61,846 nucleotides of DNA from an uncultured Lachnospiraceae bacterium (GCA_910586605.1 CAJUJR010000004.1:1-61846), one strand, 5' to 3'. Positions 45,978 through 55,396 are shown, numbered from the stretch's first letter. Numbers and translations are program-made. Notes: a model not told the origin generated them from the sequence alone.

Positions 45978-46430
45978 TTATTTATCTAAAAGCTTTTTTA
46001 ATTCCTCCATAAAGATGCCAATATCTTTAAATTCCCTGTAAATTGATGCAAAACGGACATACGCCACTGCATCCAGCTCTTCTAAATGGTTCATGACTGC
46101 CTCGCCGATATCGCTGCTTTTTACCTCACGCATCTCAAGGTTAAATATCTCTGCCTCAACCTGGTCCACCAGTGCATTCATCTGGCTTATAGATATTGGC
46201 CTTTTATGGCAGGAGCGGAAAACTCCCCGCTCAATTTTGGCACGGTCATATGGCTCACGTGACAAATCCTTTTTTATGACAACAAGAGGAATTGCCTCTA
46301 CCTTTTCATATGTTGTAAAACGCTTGCTGCATTTATCACACTGCCGACGGCGCCGGATGGAGTTCCCTTCTTCTGCCGGCCTGGAGTCAATTACTTTTGT
46401 ATCTTCTTCCCCGCAAAATGGACATTTCAT
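45978..46430 (-). CDS. nrdR: NrdR, ribonucleotide reductase repressor
   Basis: 150 residues from MKCPFCGEEDTKVIDSR, 7 bases after GGGAGG; a longer frame without a site is rejected. The N-terminal zinc ribbon (CPFC ... CDKC) and the ATP-cone (VVIKKDLSREPYDRAKIERGV) are intact. It represses nrd genes when dATP is abundant. Own predicted promoter. Confidence 0.97.
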   Translation of the reverse strand: MKCPFCGEEDTKVIDSRPAEEGNSIRRRRQCDKCSKRFTTYEKVEAIPLVVIKKDLSREPYDRAKIERGVFRSCHKRPISISQMNALVDQVEAEIFNLEMREVKSSDIGEAVMNHLEELDAVAYVRFASIYREFKDIGIFMEELKKLLDK

Positions 46431-46463
46431 TTGTTTTCCTCCCAAGACTCTTTCTTCCGATAG

Positions 46464-46492
46464 ATTATAACAATAGACGAAAAAAAAATCAA
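46464..46492 (-). promoter_or_regulatory. Predicted SigA promoter of nrdR
   Basis: Minus strand TTGATT, 17 bases, TATAAT, in the gap between ylmC and nrdR. The nine-T run within it gives the spacer its length. Confidence 0.65.
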
Positions 46493-46503
46493 GGCTGCTG
46501 TCG

Positions 46504-46767
46504 TCAGTTCCATTCACATTTATGGAGGCATTTTTCCATCTCAACCTCCACTAGGATAACATCTGCCCCAATCCTTTGGACATCGCTATAGGGAATAATA
46601 TATTCATGATCCCTTCCCAGAATCCCAAAAACCTTACATGGCCCTGGGATAATCAGGGAACATATCCTTCCTGTCTTCACATCAAAATCTAAATCACATA
46701 CATTACCAAGCTTTTCCCCATCGCAAATATTGATTACTTCCTTTTCACGCAATTCACACAGACGCAT
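46504..46767 (-). CDS. YlmC/YmxH family sporulation-associated protein (PRC barrel)
   Basis: 87 residues from MRLCELREKEVINICDGEKLG (AGGT 6 bases ahead); a start five codons earlier at MAGRK is possible. The PRC-barrel pattern GNVCDLDFDVKTGRICSLIIPGP and DIQRIGADVILVE-like end match YlmC/YmxH. In Bacillus this gene family also lies by sigG. Function unknown. Confidence 0.85.
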   Translation of the reverse strand: MRLCELREKEVINICDGEKLGNVCDLDFDVKTGRICSLIIPGPCKVFGILGRDHEYIIPYSDVQRIGADVILVEVEMEKCLHKCEWN

Positions 46768-46865
46768 CTTCCTACCTGCCATCCTTTTTATACTATAGTA
46801 TGATGGCAATGTGCTATTCATTAATCATTTTGCTATTTGTTCCAAAAATAGGCTGCCATATACGC

Positions 46866-47642
46866 TTACCCAAGATAATGTTTCATGGACTGCAGCGCCT
46901 TTTTCTCTAGCCGGCTTACCTGTGCCTGTGAAATATGGATTTCTTCTGCCACTTCCATCTGTGTCTTCCCTTCAAAATAACGCAGTTGGATAATCCGGTG
47001 TTCTCTCTGGGATAGCCGGTCAATCGCTGCTTTTAATGATATCTCCTCTATCCAACAGTCCTCCCGGTTTTTTTTATCACTAATCTGATCCATAATATGA
47101 AGGGTATCGCCGCTTTCCCCATACACTGGTTCGTAAAGCGATACAGGGTTTTGGATGGCGTCTAGGGCGATTACAATATTTTCAGGCGGTACCTCAATCT
47201 TTTTGGCAATTTCTTCTATTGTCGGCTCTTTATCTGTTTCTTTCATAATCGCTTCTTTCGCATAAATTGCCTTATATGCGGTATCGCGGATGGAACGGCT
47301 TACATGGATGCTGTTATTATCCCTAAGATACCTTCGGATTTCCCCTATTATCATTGGCACTGCATATGTGCTAAACTTCACGTTCATTGTAACATCAAAA
47401 TGGTCAATGGATTTCATAAGCCCAATGCATCCAATCTGGAACAAATCGTCAATATTTTCCCCGGAATTGGAAAAACGTTGGATAATGCTTAACACCAGGC
47501 GCAGATTCCCTTTAATAAACTGCTCCCTGGCTTCCTTATCCCCATTCTGGATTTTAGCAAAGAGCTGTTTCTTTTCATCGTCTGTAAGGAGCGGTAATTT
47601 TGATGTATTCACACCGCAGATCTCTACTTTATACATTGCCAT
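46866..47642 (-). CDS. sigG: Sporulation sigma factor SigG
   Basis: Late forespore sigma factor. 258 residues from MAMYKVEICGVNTSKLPLL, after GGAGGAG; this N-terminus is nearly invariant in SigG and is bound by anti-sigma factors. Regions 2 (DDLFQIGCIGLMKSIDHFD), 3 and 4 (GKTQMEVAEEIHISQAQVSRLEKKAL) are complete. Directly downstream of sigE, as in Bacillus. Confidence 0.97.
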   Translation of the reverse strand: MAMYKVEICGVNTSKLPLLTDDEKKQLFAKIQNGDKEAREQFIKGNLRLVLSIIQRFSNSGENIDDLFQIGCIGLMKSIDHFDVTMNVKFSTYAVPMIIGEIRRYLRDNNSIHVSRSIRDTAYKAIYAKEAIMKETDKEPTIEEIAKKIEVPPENIVIALDAIQNPVSLYEPVYGESGDTLHIMDQISDKKNREDCWIEEISLKAAIDRLSQREHRIIQLRYFEGKTQMEVAEEIHISQAQVSRLEKKALQSMKHYLG

Positions 47643-47744
47643 AATAAGTCTCCTCCAGCCATTATCTAATATAAAGTAGGATTTACCATTTTTACTTAAA
47701 TATACCTGTTTTCCCATGAGAAAAACGCCATATTTTTATCTTCC

Positions 47745-48491
47745 TTAAATCTGCTCCATCTTAAGGATTTCCTTTTTTAACCGCTTCATAATCTTCTTTT
47801 CCAGCCTTGAAATATAGGACTGTGAAATGCCCATCATATCCGCAACTTCTTTTTGCGTCCTCTCCTTCCCATCATTCTGGTTAATCCCAAACCGCAGTTC
47901 AATAATATCACGCTCCCTGTCATTTAACTTATCAAGCGCCATCCTCAAAAGCCGTTTATCAACCTCTTCTTCCAGTTCCTTAGAAATAACATTCTCATCT
48001 GTCCCTAAAATATCTGACAGCAAAAGTTCATTTCCATCCCAATCCACATTTAATGGCTCATCAATGGAAACCTCATAACGCACCTTATTATTCCTCCGCA
48101 GATACATTAAAATCTCATTTTCAATACACCTGGATGCATAAGTTGCTAATTTTATGTTTTTTAGTGGGTTAAACGTATTAATTGCCTTAATCAGCCCAAT
48201 TGTGCCAATCGAAATCAAATCCTCCACGCCAATCCCTGTATTATCAAACTTTTTAGCAATATAGACAACCAGCCTTAAATTATGCTCAATCAGGCGGCTT
48301 CTTGCCTCCTGGTCTTGCGCCCCGCCAAGTTCTTCTAACACCTCCTTTTCTTCCTCTGCGGTAAATGGCGCAGGTAAAATCTCTGCTCCGCCAATATAAT
48401 GGATTTCCCCTGCCTTATGCGGCCAGAAAAGCCCATGAAATTCCGGCATAATCCGGAACTGGAATCTGTTAGACATTGATATCTTCAGCAT
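47745..48491 (-). CDS. sigE: Pro-SigE, mother-cell sporulation sigma factor
   Basis: 248 residues from the ATG after GGAGG. N-terminal pro-sequence to be removed by SpoIIGA (hydrophobic GLFWPHKAGEIHYIGGAEILP), then region 2 (GVEDLISIGTIGLIKAINTF) and region 4 (RTQKEVADMMGISQSYISRLEKKIMKRL). Follows spoIIGA by 57 bases. Confidence 0.97.
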   Translation of the reverse strand: MLKISMSNRFQFRIMPEFHGLFWPHKAGEIHYIGGAEILPAPFTAEEEKEVLEELGGAQDQEARSRLIEHNLRLVVYIAKKFDNTGIGVEDLISIGTIGLIKAINTFNPLKNIKLATYASRCIENEILMYLRRNNKVRYEVSIDEPLNVDWDGNELLLSDILGTDENVISKELEEEVDKRLLRMALDKLNDRERDIIELRFGINQNDGKERTQKEVADMMGISQSYISRLEKKIMKRLKKEILKMEQI

Positions 48492-48548
48492 ATCTTCCTC
48501 CATTCTGCCTAGGAACTGTTACTGATTCCTCCATTATCAGTTCCTTGT

Positions 48549-49340
48549 CTATGACCATGTGATATTCAAAATCATCTGTATTCTCTGACGGCAATCCAGT
48601 TCCTCACTGACAGCGGCCAAAAGCCCCTTTTTACAGATTCCGCCTTGCATTTGTATGCACTCCAGACGATATGCCTTCAATAACCCGCTGCCGCCAATGG
48701 AATGATAAGGAATCAGGATTGGGTTCTGCCCACAAGGTAACCCTATTTCTTCTGAAAGCCCCTTTGATATAATCACCACGCCTTCACCCGTATAAGGACT
48801 GACAAGCTGGTTTCCGGTATCATATAAAGCCTCCACCTCTGCTTCCCTACCCTGGTGCACTACCCTGACTGTCCTGATATTTTTTCTTCCCTGCCCCTGC
48901 GAGATAAGCTCCCACCGGAATAAAAAAAACAATATCGCCAATAATGCAACTGCAATAAACAGCCATCTTGCAGATGGCGCCTGCAGGATATTAAAATTCC
49001 GTATCAAAACGCCCTGCAGTACCCCGACGGCTCCTCCGGTAAAAAAAGCCAGAAAGAGGAAACACGCCATATCCCTGAGCCAGATAAAAAAACTTTCGCC
49101 CTTCAAAGCCAGGAATACAAAAACCCCCATCTGGAACAATGCCACACAAAACTGTAAAATTCCATTTTCCCACAAAAAATATGTAAATACTACAGAAAAT
49201 ACAGCATCTATGCTAGATACGATGAAAAAGCGTATCATTCGACACCTTTTTTGCCGGAGCATTGCAGTTGCCATAACCAGAAATAAATTCATAATAAAGT
49301 TCAGGATAAAGTAAAAATCAACATAAAAATATGTTTTCAA
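48549..49340 (-). CDS. spoIIGA: SpoIIGA, pro-SigE processing aspartic protease
   Basis: 263 residues from a TTG start 6 bases after AAGGGG; an upstream ATG lies before the ribosome site. Five N-terminal membrane helices (~1-145) precede a cytoplasmic pepsin-like half with catalytic Asp174 in ALYDTGNQLVSP. It cleaves pro-SigE in the septal membrane. Divergence between homologues is high, but the DTGN motif and position before sigE are decisive. Confidence 0.95.
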   Translation of the reverse strand: MKTYFYVDFYFILNFIMNLFLVMATAMLRQKRCRMIRFFIVSSIDAVFSVVFTYFLWENGILQFCVALFQMGVFVFLALKGESFFIWLRDMACFLFLAFFTGGAVGVLQGVLIRNFNILQAPSARWLFIAVALLAILFFLFRWELISQGQGRKNIRTVRVVHQGREAEVEALYDTGNQLVSPYTGEGVVIISKGLSEEIGLPCGQNPILIPYHSIGGSGLLKAYRLECIQMQGGICKKGLLAAVSEELDCRQRIQMILNITWS

Positions 49341-49529
49341 CCAAAACCCCTTCCTCCTTAGCAGAAGCAAAAGCGCCTCTTGTACTGCTGCTTTTTCCCG
49401 CTGATTTAAGTTCCCGTCCCTTTGGCGCTATATATTACTCCGCCTTACTTCCTACTCCCTATTTTTGCATCAGCGAGGTATCCTGCGAATTTATTTCCTT
49501 AGAAACTGCCCTATATTGTTTCTAAAGCA

Positions 49530-49562
49530 AGTATAACCAATCTTTGTTGCGAAAGATGTCAA
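49530..49562 (-). promoter_or_regulatory. spoIIGA promoter with unusually long spacer
   Basis: Minus strand TTGACA, 21 bases, TATACT. Bacillus spoIIG has the same boxes with 22 bases between them, and depends on Spo0A for that reason. Gives a ~180-base leader. Confidence 0.75.
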
Positions 49563-49598
49563 AATAAGGCAATAGAGGAAAAGAGTTACATTCCGTGT

Positions 49599-49605
49599 TT
49601 CGACA
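49599..49605 (-). promoter_or_regulatory. Spo0A box (0A box) upstream of spoIIGA
   Basis: Minus strand TGTCGAA within TTTTTGTCGAAACA, an exact match to TGNCGAA. It lies 37 bases upstream of the -35 box, near where Spo0A site 1 lies in Bacillus spoIIG. Confidence 0.7.
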
Positions 49606-49634
49606 AAAAGGGCATCGCCTGCGCTGATGCCCTT
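49605..49634 (-). terminator. Distal terminator after the LTA-synthase-like gene
   Basis: Minus strand AAGGGCATC and GATGCCCTT around a 9-base loop, followed by five T. Second of two tandem hairpins; its T tract abuts the 0A box. Confidence 0.75.
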
Positions 49635-49670
49635 GTTATAACAAACTATTACAGCCTTCCTTTTACAACA

Positions 49671-49701
49671 AAAAAGACACCGCCTGCGCGGTGCCTTTTT
49701 T
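49671..49701 (-). terminator. Proximal, bidirectional terminator after the LTA-synthase-like gene
   Basis: Arms CACCGC and GCGGTG with a CTGC loop, flanked by a run of A on one side and T on the other, so it can stop transcription on either strand. 24 bases from the LTA-synthase-like stop. Confidence 0.85.
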
Positions 49702-49724
49702 GTCATATATAAATTTATCGCCTG

Positions 49725-51797
49725 CTATGGCATTTCTGTTTTCCCTGCGGAAGTCTCCTTCCACAGCAAAACTTCACTCTCTGCAAGCACTGTTCCGCCA
49801 TCCGACTGAACCTGTACCAAAAAAGCATCTGGGATATCTTCCTTTTCTTCCTCCTGCCCCTCCTCAGCTGGCTCTGGGGAAGCAGTTTCTTCTGTCTCTT
49901 CCTCTTCCCCGTCGTAGTCTATTTCATCCAGAATCTGGATATGCCCTGAATCAATCCAATGAACAGAAAGCTCCTCCCCATCAAAAAGCACATGGGAATA
50001 AGGCGTAAAATTTGAACCTGCCATCAAATACCCCTGCTCATTTTTCACTACGTCATCAACTTTTACCGGTTCTGTCCCCATTAAAAGTTCTGTCGGCTGA
50101 TAAGGCTCCAATCCCTTAAAAGCATATTTCTCACCATAAAGCATATCATATTCCAAGACCTTCAAATCCTCATGGTAAGATTTTGTCTTCCATTCTGCTT
50201 CCTGGTGGAATCTTGTAATATTCCCTTCGTGGATGCCTGCCCGGCCCAAAACCTCCGGATAGAGCTGATAGGACGCGATATTCTTTTCCTTACGGGAAAG
50301 CCCCATATTATCCCATATTACATACTGCGTCTGATAAAGGTTTGAATCATGCAAATCCTCTTTTTCCATATCAAGGCTTGGAAGATGATCCCCATAAAGA
50401 ACCAGGATGGTATCTTCTTTTCTCTTTTCTAAGGCTTTCACCAAATCCCCAATCATCTGGTCAACTTCATAAAGCTGATTGACATAATACTGGTACGCCT
50501 CCTTTAAATCCTCATCTGGCGCTTTTAACACTTGAATTAAGGCATTTTCCACCTCAAAACCCTGATATTTCCCGTGGCTCTGCACAGTAATGCCAAGCGT
50601 AAAATCCGGCCCTTTTGTAGAATCTAACGTTTCTATTATTTCCCCGGTCAGAATCCTGTCCTTTTTCCATCCATTTGGATTGTCCTCTAACCCATTCATA
50701 AACTCCATAGAGGTAAATGTATCAAACCCAAGGTTTACGAATACCTTATTACGCCCATAAAAAGTCCCCTCGTTATTATGGACACAATGCGTCTGATACC
50801 CTAATTTCTTTAAATCATAGCAAATGCTTTCCGCTGTTGTATTCCGAAGCACAGTCTTATATGGATATTCCGAAGTCCCAAAATCCCGTTGGCTCATACC
50901 TGTCAAAACTTCAAACTCCGTATTAACTGTCCCTGCGCCAACTGTAGGCACAGTTAAAAGCCCATTGGAATACTTCTTTTGCAGCCTATGGAAATTTGGG
51001 ATTGCATCCTTAGAAAGCTTCAATTTCTTTAATTCATCCACATCAAAAAAAGATTCCAACTGGATAAAAATAATATTTGGCTTTTTATCTGTAACTTCCT
51101 TTGCTTCAGGGAGGCTGGAAATAATCTTGTCCACCCGCTCTTCGCTATAATCTTCCGGCTCCCCAATCCCTGTATCTAGGATGCTGTTTGTAAAACAGTA
51201 AACAAAACCGTAATTTTCATAAGCTTCTGAAATATTCGTATAATTTGTCGTCAACGCCTGCACAGAGTTACTCTGGTAACGCAAAAAGAATATTGCAAAT
51301 GCAATTAATGAAACCGCAATCCCTGAAACAATAATTTTTTTCTGTGTTGTATGGGTATGTTTAGGCGCTTTGCGGTACAAGCAGATAATAGAGACCACTA
51401 CTAATACTGCCGCCAGAAAAATCATCGCAATATTCAGCGGGTTCAGATAATGCCCCGAAACACTGATTGCACTCTCTAACAATGTAATGTCCACTGCCGA
51501 AAATGGCGTCACACGGAACTGGAGTATCACAAAATTGACAATCCCAAATATTAGCCAGACTACAGATATTGTCGTAAAAACAAATATCTCCCGCTTAAAA
51601 AAAAGCGCGATGGATACTGTCAGCATAATAATCAACGTATTAAATATAAAGAGTAACGGCCGCTCCAGCATATACTGGATACAGCCCGTTACCGACTTCC
51701 TGTTCAGGGATTCAATCACCAGTTCCAATATCACCGGCGCCCCGATATAACGCAGTGCATAGCTTAACAGCTTGCCCCACTCTTTCTTTCCTACCAT
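49725..51797 (-). CDS. LTA-synthase-family membrane sulfatase
   Basis: 690 residues from MVGKKEWGK (GGGGGGA 6 bases ahead; two neighbouring ATGs possible). Five membrane helices (to ~190) precede an extracellular alkaline-phosphatase-type domain: NIIFIQLESFFD (metal-binding Glu), VGAGTVNTEFEVLTGM (likely nucleophile Thr), HNNEGTFYGRN, and ILVLYGDHLPSL (metal Asp/His). It transfers phosphoglycerol or a similar group to surface polymers. The C-terminal ~120 residues are an acidic Glu-rich extension not typical of LtaS. In the same operon as the L,D-transpeptidase gene. Confidence 0.85.
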   Translation of the reverse strand: MVGKKEWGKLLSYALRYIGAPVILELVIESLNRKSVTGCIQYMLERPLLFIFNTLIIMLTVSIALFFKREIFVFTTISVVWLIFGIVNFVILQFRVTPFSAVDITLLESAISVSGHYLNPLNIAMIFLAAVLVVVSIICLYRKAPKHTHTTQKKIIVSGIAVSLIAFAIFFLRYQSNSVQALTTNYTNISEAYENYGFVYCFTNSILDTGIGEPEDYSEERVDKIISSLPEAKEVTDKKPNIIFIQLESFFDVDELKKLKLSKDAIPNFHRLQKKYSNGLLTVPTVGAGTVNTEFEVLTGMSQRDFGTSEYPYKTVLRNTTAESICYDLKKLGYQTHCVHNNEGTFYGRNKVFVNLGFDTFTSMEFMNGLEDNPNGWKKDRILTGEIIETLDSTKGPDFTLGITVQSHGKYQGFEVENALIQVLKAPDEDLKEAYQYYVNQLYEVDQMIGDLVKALEKRKEDTILVLYGDHLPSLDMEKEDLHDSNLYQTQYVIWDNMGLSRKEKNIASYQLYPEVLGRAGIHEGNITRFHQEAEWKTKSYHEDLKVLEYDMLYGEKYAFKGLEPYQPTELLMGTEPVKVDDVVKNEQGYLMAGSNFTPYSHVLFDGEELSVHWIDSGHIQILDEIDYDGEEEETEETASPEPAEEGQEEEKEDIPDAFLVQVQSDGGTVLAESEVLLWKETSAGKTEMP

Positions 51798-51831
51798 CAT
51801 CATTCCCCCCGCCGGCATAACCATATGCCTA

Positions 51832-53733
51832 TCATTCCATAATGGAGACTGTTACGCAAAAGACGACTGACTGCGTATTTTTATCCTGATCTGTTGCTGT
51901 AAGCGTTACATAATATTTATAGTCCCTTACAACAATTTCTGTCACAGCCGGCACAACAACCTCTCCCGAAGATATAACAGACGCTGTAATGCCCAGTCCC
52001 TCAACATAGCGCTTTACAGCCTCTTTTGCCACTTCTTCCCCATCTTCCCGGCTGATTCCAATCGCAGAACCAGTAACCGTACAATCCTCTGCCCCTTCAA
52101 AAGCAAAGAAATCTTTCCGGACTACTTTTACTTTTATTTTCTTTTTATCTGAATGGCCTTTCCCATCCTCTGCCGTAAAGAGCGCAGTATAAGAATCATT
52201 CCCATTATCTGTCAGTTCCAGTATAAGTTCATCCGTTAAATCTTTTTTATCATAAGTGTACGCTCTCACCCCTGCATTATTTAAGAGATAGTGCATCAGG
52301 GCATTTTTTATCTGTGAAGCAGTTGCGTTACTGCTATAGCCAAGCGCTGTAGTATCTACTGTAACAGAAGACGGTCCTGTAATCTTAACAAAGTTTGTCG
52401 GGACAAGATAAATTATAACAACACATTTATTTCCCGCCTGGTCTTTTAAAGTATATACAACCTTATACTTTGCGCCATCTTCCAGCTTTGTCAGCTTAAT
52501 CGCTACGTCTGATTTCTTTACCTTTGTAATGTTATCAGAAACCTTTTTAATTAAGCTTTTAGCATATGCCTTATCAATCTTTTTGGAAGCATCCACCTTA
52601 TAGGTTTTCCCATTTGTAACGCCTGTAATCACCGGCGCTTTCTTATCAATATATGCCTTCGTCTTTACGACTGCAGGAAGGCTGGAATTCTGTGCTGTAT
52701 AGGTAACGATATAGACATTTTTCCCTGCCTTCTTTAGGGTAATTTCCACATATTTTGACGCAAGCTTTTTCCCACCCTGCTTTACAGAAACATTTTTCAA
52801 TAAAAATTTTTTAGTCAGCTTGCTCTTTGCCGTAACATAAACCTTTTCCACTCCGGAAATTACCGGCTTTTTCCTTTCCCCACGCACAGTAATTTTAGCG
52901 GTAGCAGTCGCCCTGCGCTCAATTTCATCCACCAATATATATTTTACTTTATAAGTCCCCGGCATTTTTGTATTTACTTTAGAAACTGTATTTCCGTGAT
53001 ATGTTATTTTTGTCGTAACCAGGGATTTTGCATCAAATCCTGTCGTATTTTTAGCGGTAATACCCCGCATAACATCAAAATCGGCATTATAATTTACCGT
53101 TTGGTCTTTTACGCCAGAAATAGACGGCTTCTTATTATTCCAAGGGTTATTCGGGTTACCCGTATCCGTTGGGTCCCAGCCATAAGTATATGGAAGCTTA
53201 ATTGCCTTTGGCTTCCCAAGAGGCCCCGGATTACTGCTTGAATAAATAATCACCTGCGTACCGGAAGGTACATTATCATAAATCCACTTTGCCCCCGCTA
53301 CAGTCAGGCGCACACAGCCATGGGACGCTGTCGTCCCAAGTTTATTATAAGAAGAAATCGAAAGTGTTGACGGGTCATTATAACCTGTATACCATACAGA
53401 ATGGAATAATACACCGCCATAAATCCTGGTGCAGTACTGCCCGTAACATGGGCCATCCAGGACATGCCAGCGGAGTTTCTCCCCCAATGTAAATGTCCCC
53501 AGCTTTGTCGCATATCCGGTAGAACATACAAGAGCCTTTATTGGCTTATAATTCCCGCTTGCATTTTTCTTATAAATGGTTACACAATTTGCCTGCTTAT
53601 TAATTTTAATCTGATAATTAGATGCCGCATCTGCTTTCGTATGGCCGCTTCCTGCCCCAAGCAAAATCCCGGCTGCTAAAAATAAAACAACCCTCAATAT
53701 AAAAAAACTCCCATGTCTGTTCTGTTCTTTCAT
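51832..53733 (-). CDS. L,D-transpeptidase (YkuD) with C-terminal Ig-like repeats
   Basis: Secreted enzyme of ~633 residues from the ATG after GGAGGG. Signal peptide (LRVVLFLAAGILLGAG); YkuD domain (~45-165) with catalytic TTASHGCVRLTVAG (Cys, His) and an upstream LFHSVWY; then a linker and four or more Ig-like repeats (DUF5011 type, marked by KKPVISGV, KKAPVITGV). It makes 3-3 cross-links or anchors proteins to peptidoglycan. Placing the catalytic domain first and the repeats at the end is unusual. Confidence 0.88.
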   Translation of the reverse strand: MKEQNRHGSFFILRVVLFLAAGILLGAGSGHTKADAASNYQIKINKQANCVTIYKKNASGNYKPIKALVCSTGYATKLGTFTLGEKLRWHVLDGPCYGQYCTRIYGGVLFHSVWYTGYNDPSTLSISSYNKLGTTASHGCVRLTVAGAKWIYDNVPSGTQVIIYSSSNPGPLGKPKAIKLPYTYGWDPTDTGNPNNPWNNKKPSISGVKDQTVNYNADFDVMRGITAKNTTGFDAKSLVTTKITYHGNTVSKVNTKMPGTYKVKYILVDEIERRATATAKITVRGERKKPVISGVEKVYVTAKSKLTKKFLLKNVSVKQGGKKLASKYVEITLKKAGKNVYIVTYTAQNSSLPAVVKTKAYIDKKAPVITGVTNGKTYKVDASKKIDKAYAKSLIKKVSDNITKVKKSDVAIKLTKLEDGAKYKVVYTLKDQAGNKCVVIIYLVPTNFVKITGPSSVTVDTTALGYSSNATASQIKNALMHYLLNNAGVRAYTYDKKDLTDELILELTDNGNDSYTALFTAEDGKGHSDKKKIKVKVVRKDFFAFEGAEDCTVTGSAIGISREDGEEVAKEAVKRYVEGLGITASVISSGEVVVPAVTEIVVRDYKYYVTLTATDQDKNTQSVVFCVTVSIME

Positions 53734-53786
53734 AACACCCTCCATTCTATCATAATGCTATTTACAAACTCCTAAAGCCAGGCTCT

Positions 53787-54527
53787 CTATTCTGTCATAT
53801 TTTTATAAATACTGGCAACCTCATGAACCGGCCCTTTTGCAACCAACCGACCGCTGTCCAGGATAATTGCCTTATTGCAAAGCCGCTGAACCTGTTCCAG
53901 GGAATGTGATACAAAAAGTACGGTAACCCCCTGGTCAAACATACTCATAATTTTATTTTCGCTTTTTTTCCGAAACTTCTTATCCCCAACAGATAATACC
54001 TCATCCAGAATTAAGATGTCCGGCTCTACAACAGTTGCTATGGAAAAACCAAGCCTTGCCTTCATCCCTGAAGAATAATTTTTAATCGGTACTTCGATAA
54101 ATTCACCCAGCCCTGAAAAATCCACAATTTCATCAAACTTTTCATCCAAGAACTCTTTACTGTAGCCAAGAACGGCGCCATAGAGATATATATTTTCCCG
54201 CCCAGTGTATTCTTTGCTAAAACCTGCCCCAAGTTCCAGAAGCGGTGCAATCACCCCCCTTGTCTGAACCGTCCCTGTCGTTGGCTTTAAGACACCAGAA
54301 ACCATTTTTAAAAGCGTACTTTTCCCAGAGCCATTCATCCCAAGTACCCCAAGCCGCTCCCCTTTCCTTATTTTAAAATTAATTTCCTTTAATGCCCAGA
54401 ACTCATTATATTTTAAATCCCTTTTTAGAAATTTAATTGCATATTCCTTTAAATTATCCACCCTCTCATGGTTCAGCCGAAAACGCATGCCCACATCGTT
54501 GACATGAACTGCCACGTTCTTTTCCAT
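53787..54527 (-). CDS. ABC transporter ATPase for surface polysaccharide (TagH/Wzt-like)
   Basis: ~246 residues from MEKNVAVHVNDVGMRF, after GGAGG. Walker A LGMNGSGKSTLLK, signature NYSSGMKARLGFS, Walker B ILILDEVLSVGD and H-loop FVSHSLEQV. Sequence type is that of polysaccharide or teichoic acid exporters (TagH, RfbB, KpsT). No C-terminal substrate-binding extension, so a modification on the chain end is not read by this subunit. Pairs with the permease next to it. Confidence 0.9.
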   Translation of the reverse strand: MEKNVAVHVNDVGMRFRLNHERVDNLKEYAIKFLKRDLKYNEFWALKEINFKIRKGERLGVLGMNGSGKSTLLKMVSGVLKPTTGTVQTRGVIAPLLELGAGFSKEYTGRENIYLYGAVLGYSKEFLDEKFDEIVDFSGLGEFIEVPIKNYSSGMKARLGFSIATVVEPDILILDEVLSVGDKKFRKKSENKIMSMFDQGVTVLFVSHSLEQVQRLCNKAIILDSGRLVAKGPVHEVASIYKNMTE

Positions 54528-54610
54528 CCCAGACCTCCATCCTGCAAGCATCAGCAGCAAAAACATCTCCATCCTAAAATATACAGATAACTTTTTCCCT
54601 GAATGCCTGT

Positions 54611-55396
54611 CTATACATATAAAATAAACTTATCCTGCTGCCTGATAAATAAAGCTATGCCAAACACAAACGTAACAAGGGCAATCGCCCCGGAAACCAT
54701 ACAATAATTAACGTCTACCCCTGTACCATATAATATCGTGTTTCGGAAATTTGCAATACACATATAAACAGGGTTCACATCAAACACCCATCCATTCCCG
54801 GTATCAATAATCCTATCTGTCTGGTAAAATATGGCAGATGCATAATGCAGAAGGAAGACGACAACAGACCATATATATTCAATATCCCTGAAAAACACGT
54901 TAAACGTTGACAAAATCATACTGCATCCAAATGTAAAAATAAACAAAATAAGGAGCGGTATAACTGCCTGGAAAATATAAAATGTCGGCTGTACCCTTAA
55001 TACTATACCTACCCCGACCAGCACAATAAGCGAAATCAAAAAGGTGATAAAATCCGACAAAACAGAAGATATGACATAAATATATTTCGGCACATATACC
55101 TTTTTAATCATAGAGGCATTTCCGCTGACAGCTTTTAACCCTCCTTTTGTACCGGAAGAAAAGAAAGAAAAAAGCAAACGCCCGCACAGCACATAAATCG
55201 GGAACTGACGGTCACCACGGCCAAAAAACTTCCCAAAGACCAATGTCAGCACCATCATCGTAAGAAGCGGTTCAATAAGCGTCCATAAAATCCCAAGGTA
55301 AGAACGGCGGTATTTTAATTTTATATTCTTTTTTACCAGCTCAAACAATAAATACTTATAACGAAAAAAATTCTTCTGATATCTAATTAAATCCAT
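54611..55396 (-). CDS. ABC transporter permease for surface polysaccharide (TagG/Wzm-like)
   Basis: 261 residues with six membrane helices and the ABC2 motif RRSYLGILWTLIEPLLTMMVL; the start MDLIRYQKNFF is preferred (GGTGA ahead, and family N-terminus) because longer starts lie near or before the promoter. It exports a teichoic-acid-type or O-antigen-type polymer with the ATPase downstream. Its promoter region is shared with the divergent gene at 55667. Confidence 0.9.
   Translation of the reverse strand: MDLIRYQKNFFRYKYLLFELVKKNIKLKYRRSYLGILWTLIEPLLTMMVLTLVFGKFFGRGDRQFPIYVLCGRLLFSFFSSGTKGGLKAVSGNASMIKKVYVPKYIYVISSVLSDFITFLISLIVLVGVGIVLRVQPTFYIFQAVIPLLILFIFTFGCSMILSTFNVFFRDIEYIWSVVVFLLHYASAIFYQTDRIIDTGNGWVFDVNPVYMCIANFRNTILYGTGVDVNYCMVSGAIALVTFVFGIALFIRQQDKFILYV

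Noticed and set aside
47643..47744. SigF-type promoter ahead of sigG (GGTATA and GGTAAAT)
   Set aside because: Spacing is 13 bases instead of about 15-16; not convincing.
49491..49706. 71-codon minus-strand open frame between spoIIGA and the LTA-synthase-like gene
   Set aside because: It runs through two terminator hairpins and the spoIIGA promoter, and has no ribosome binding site.
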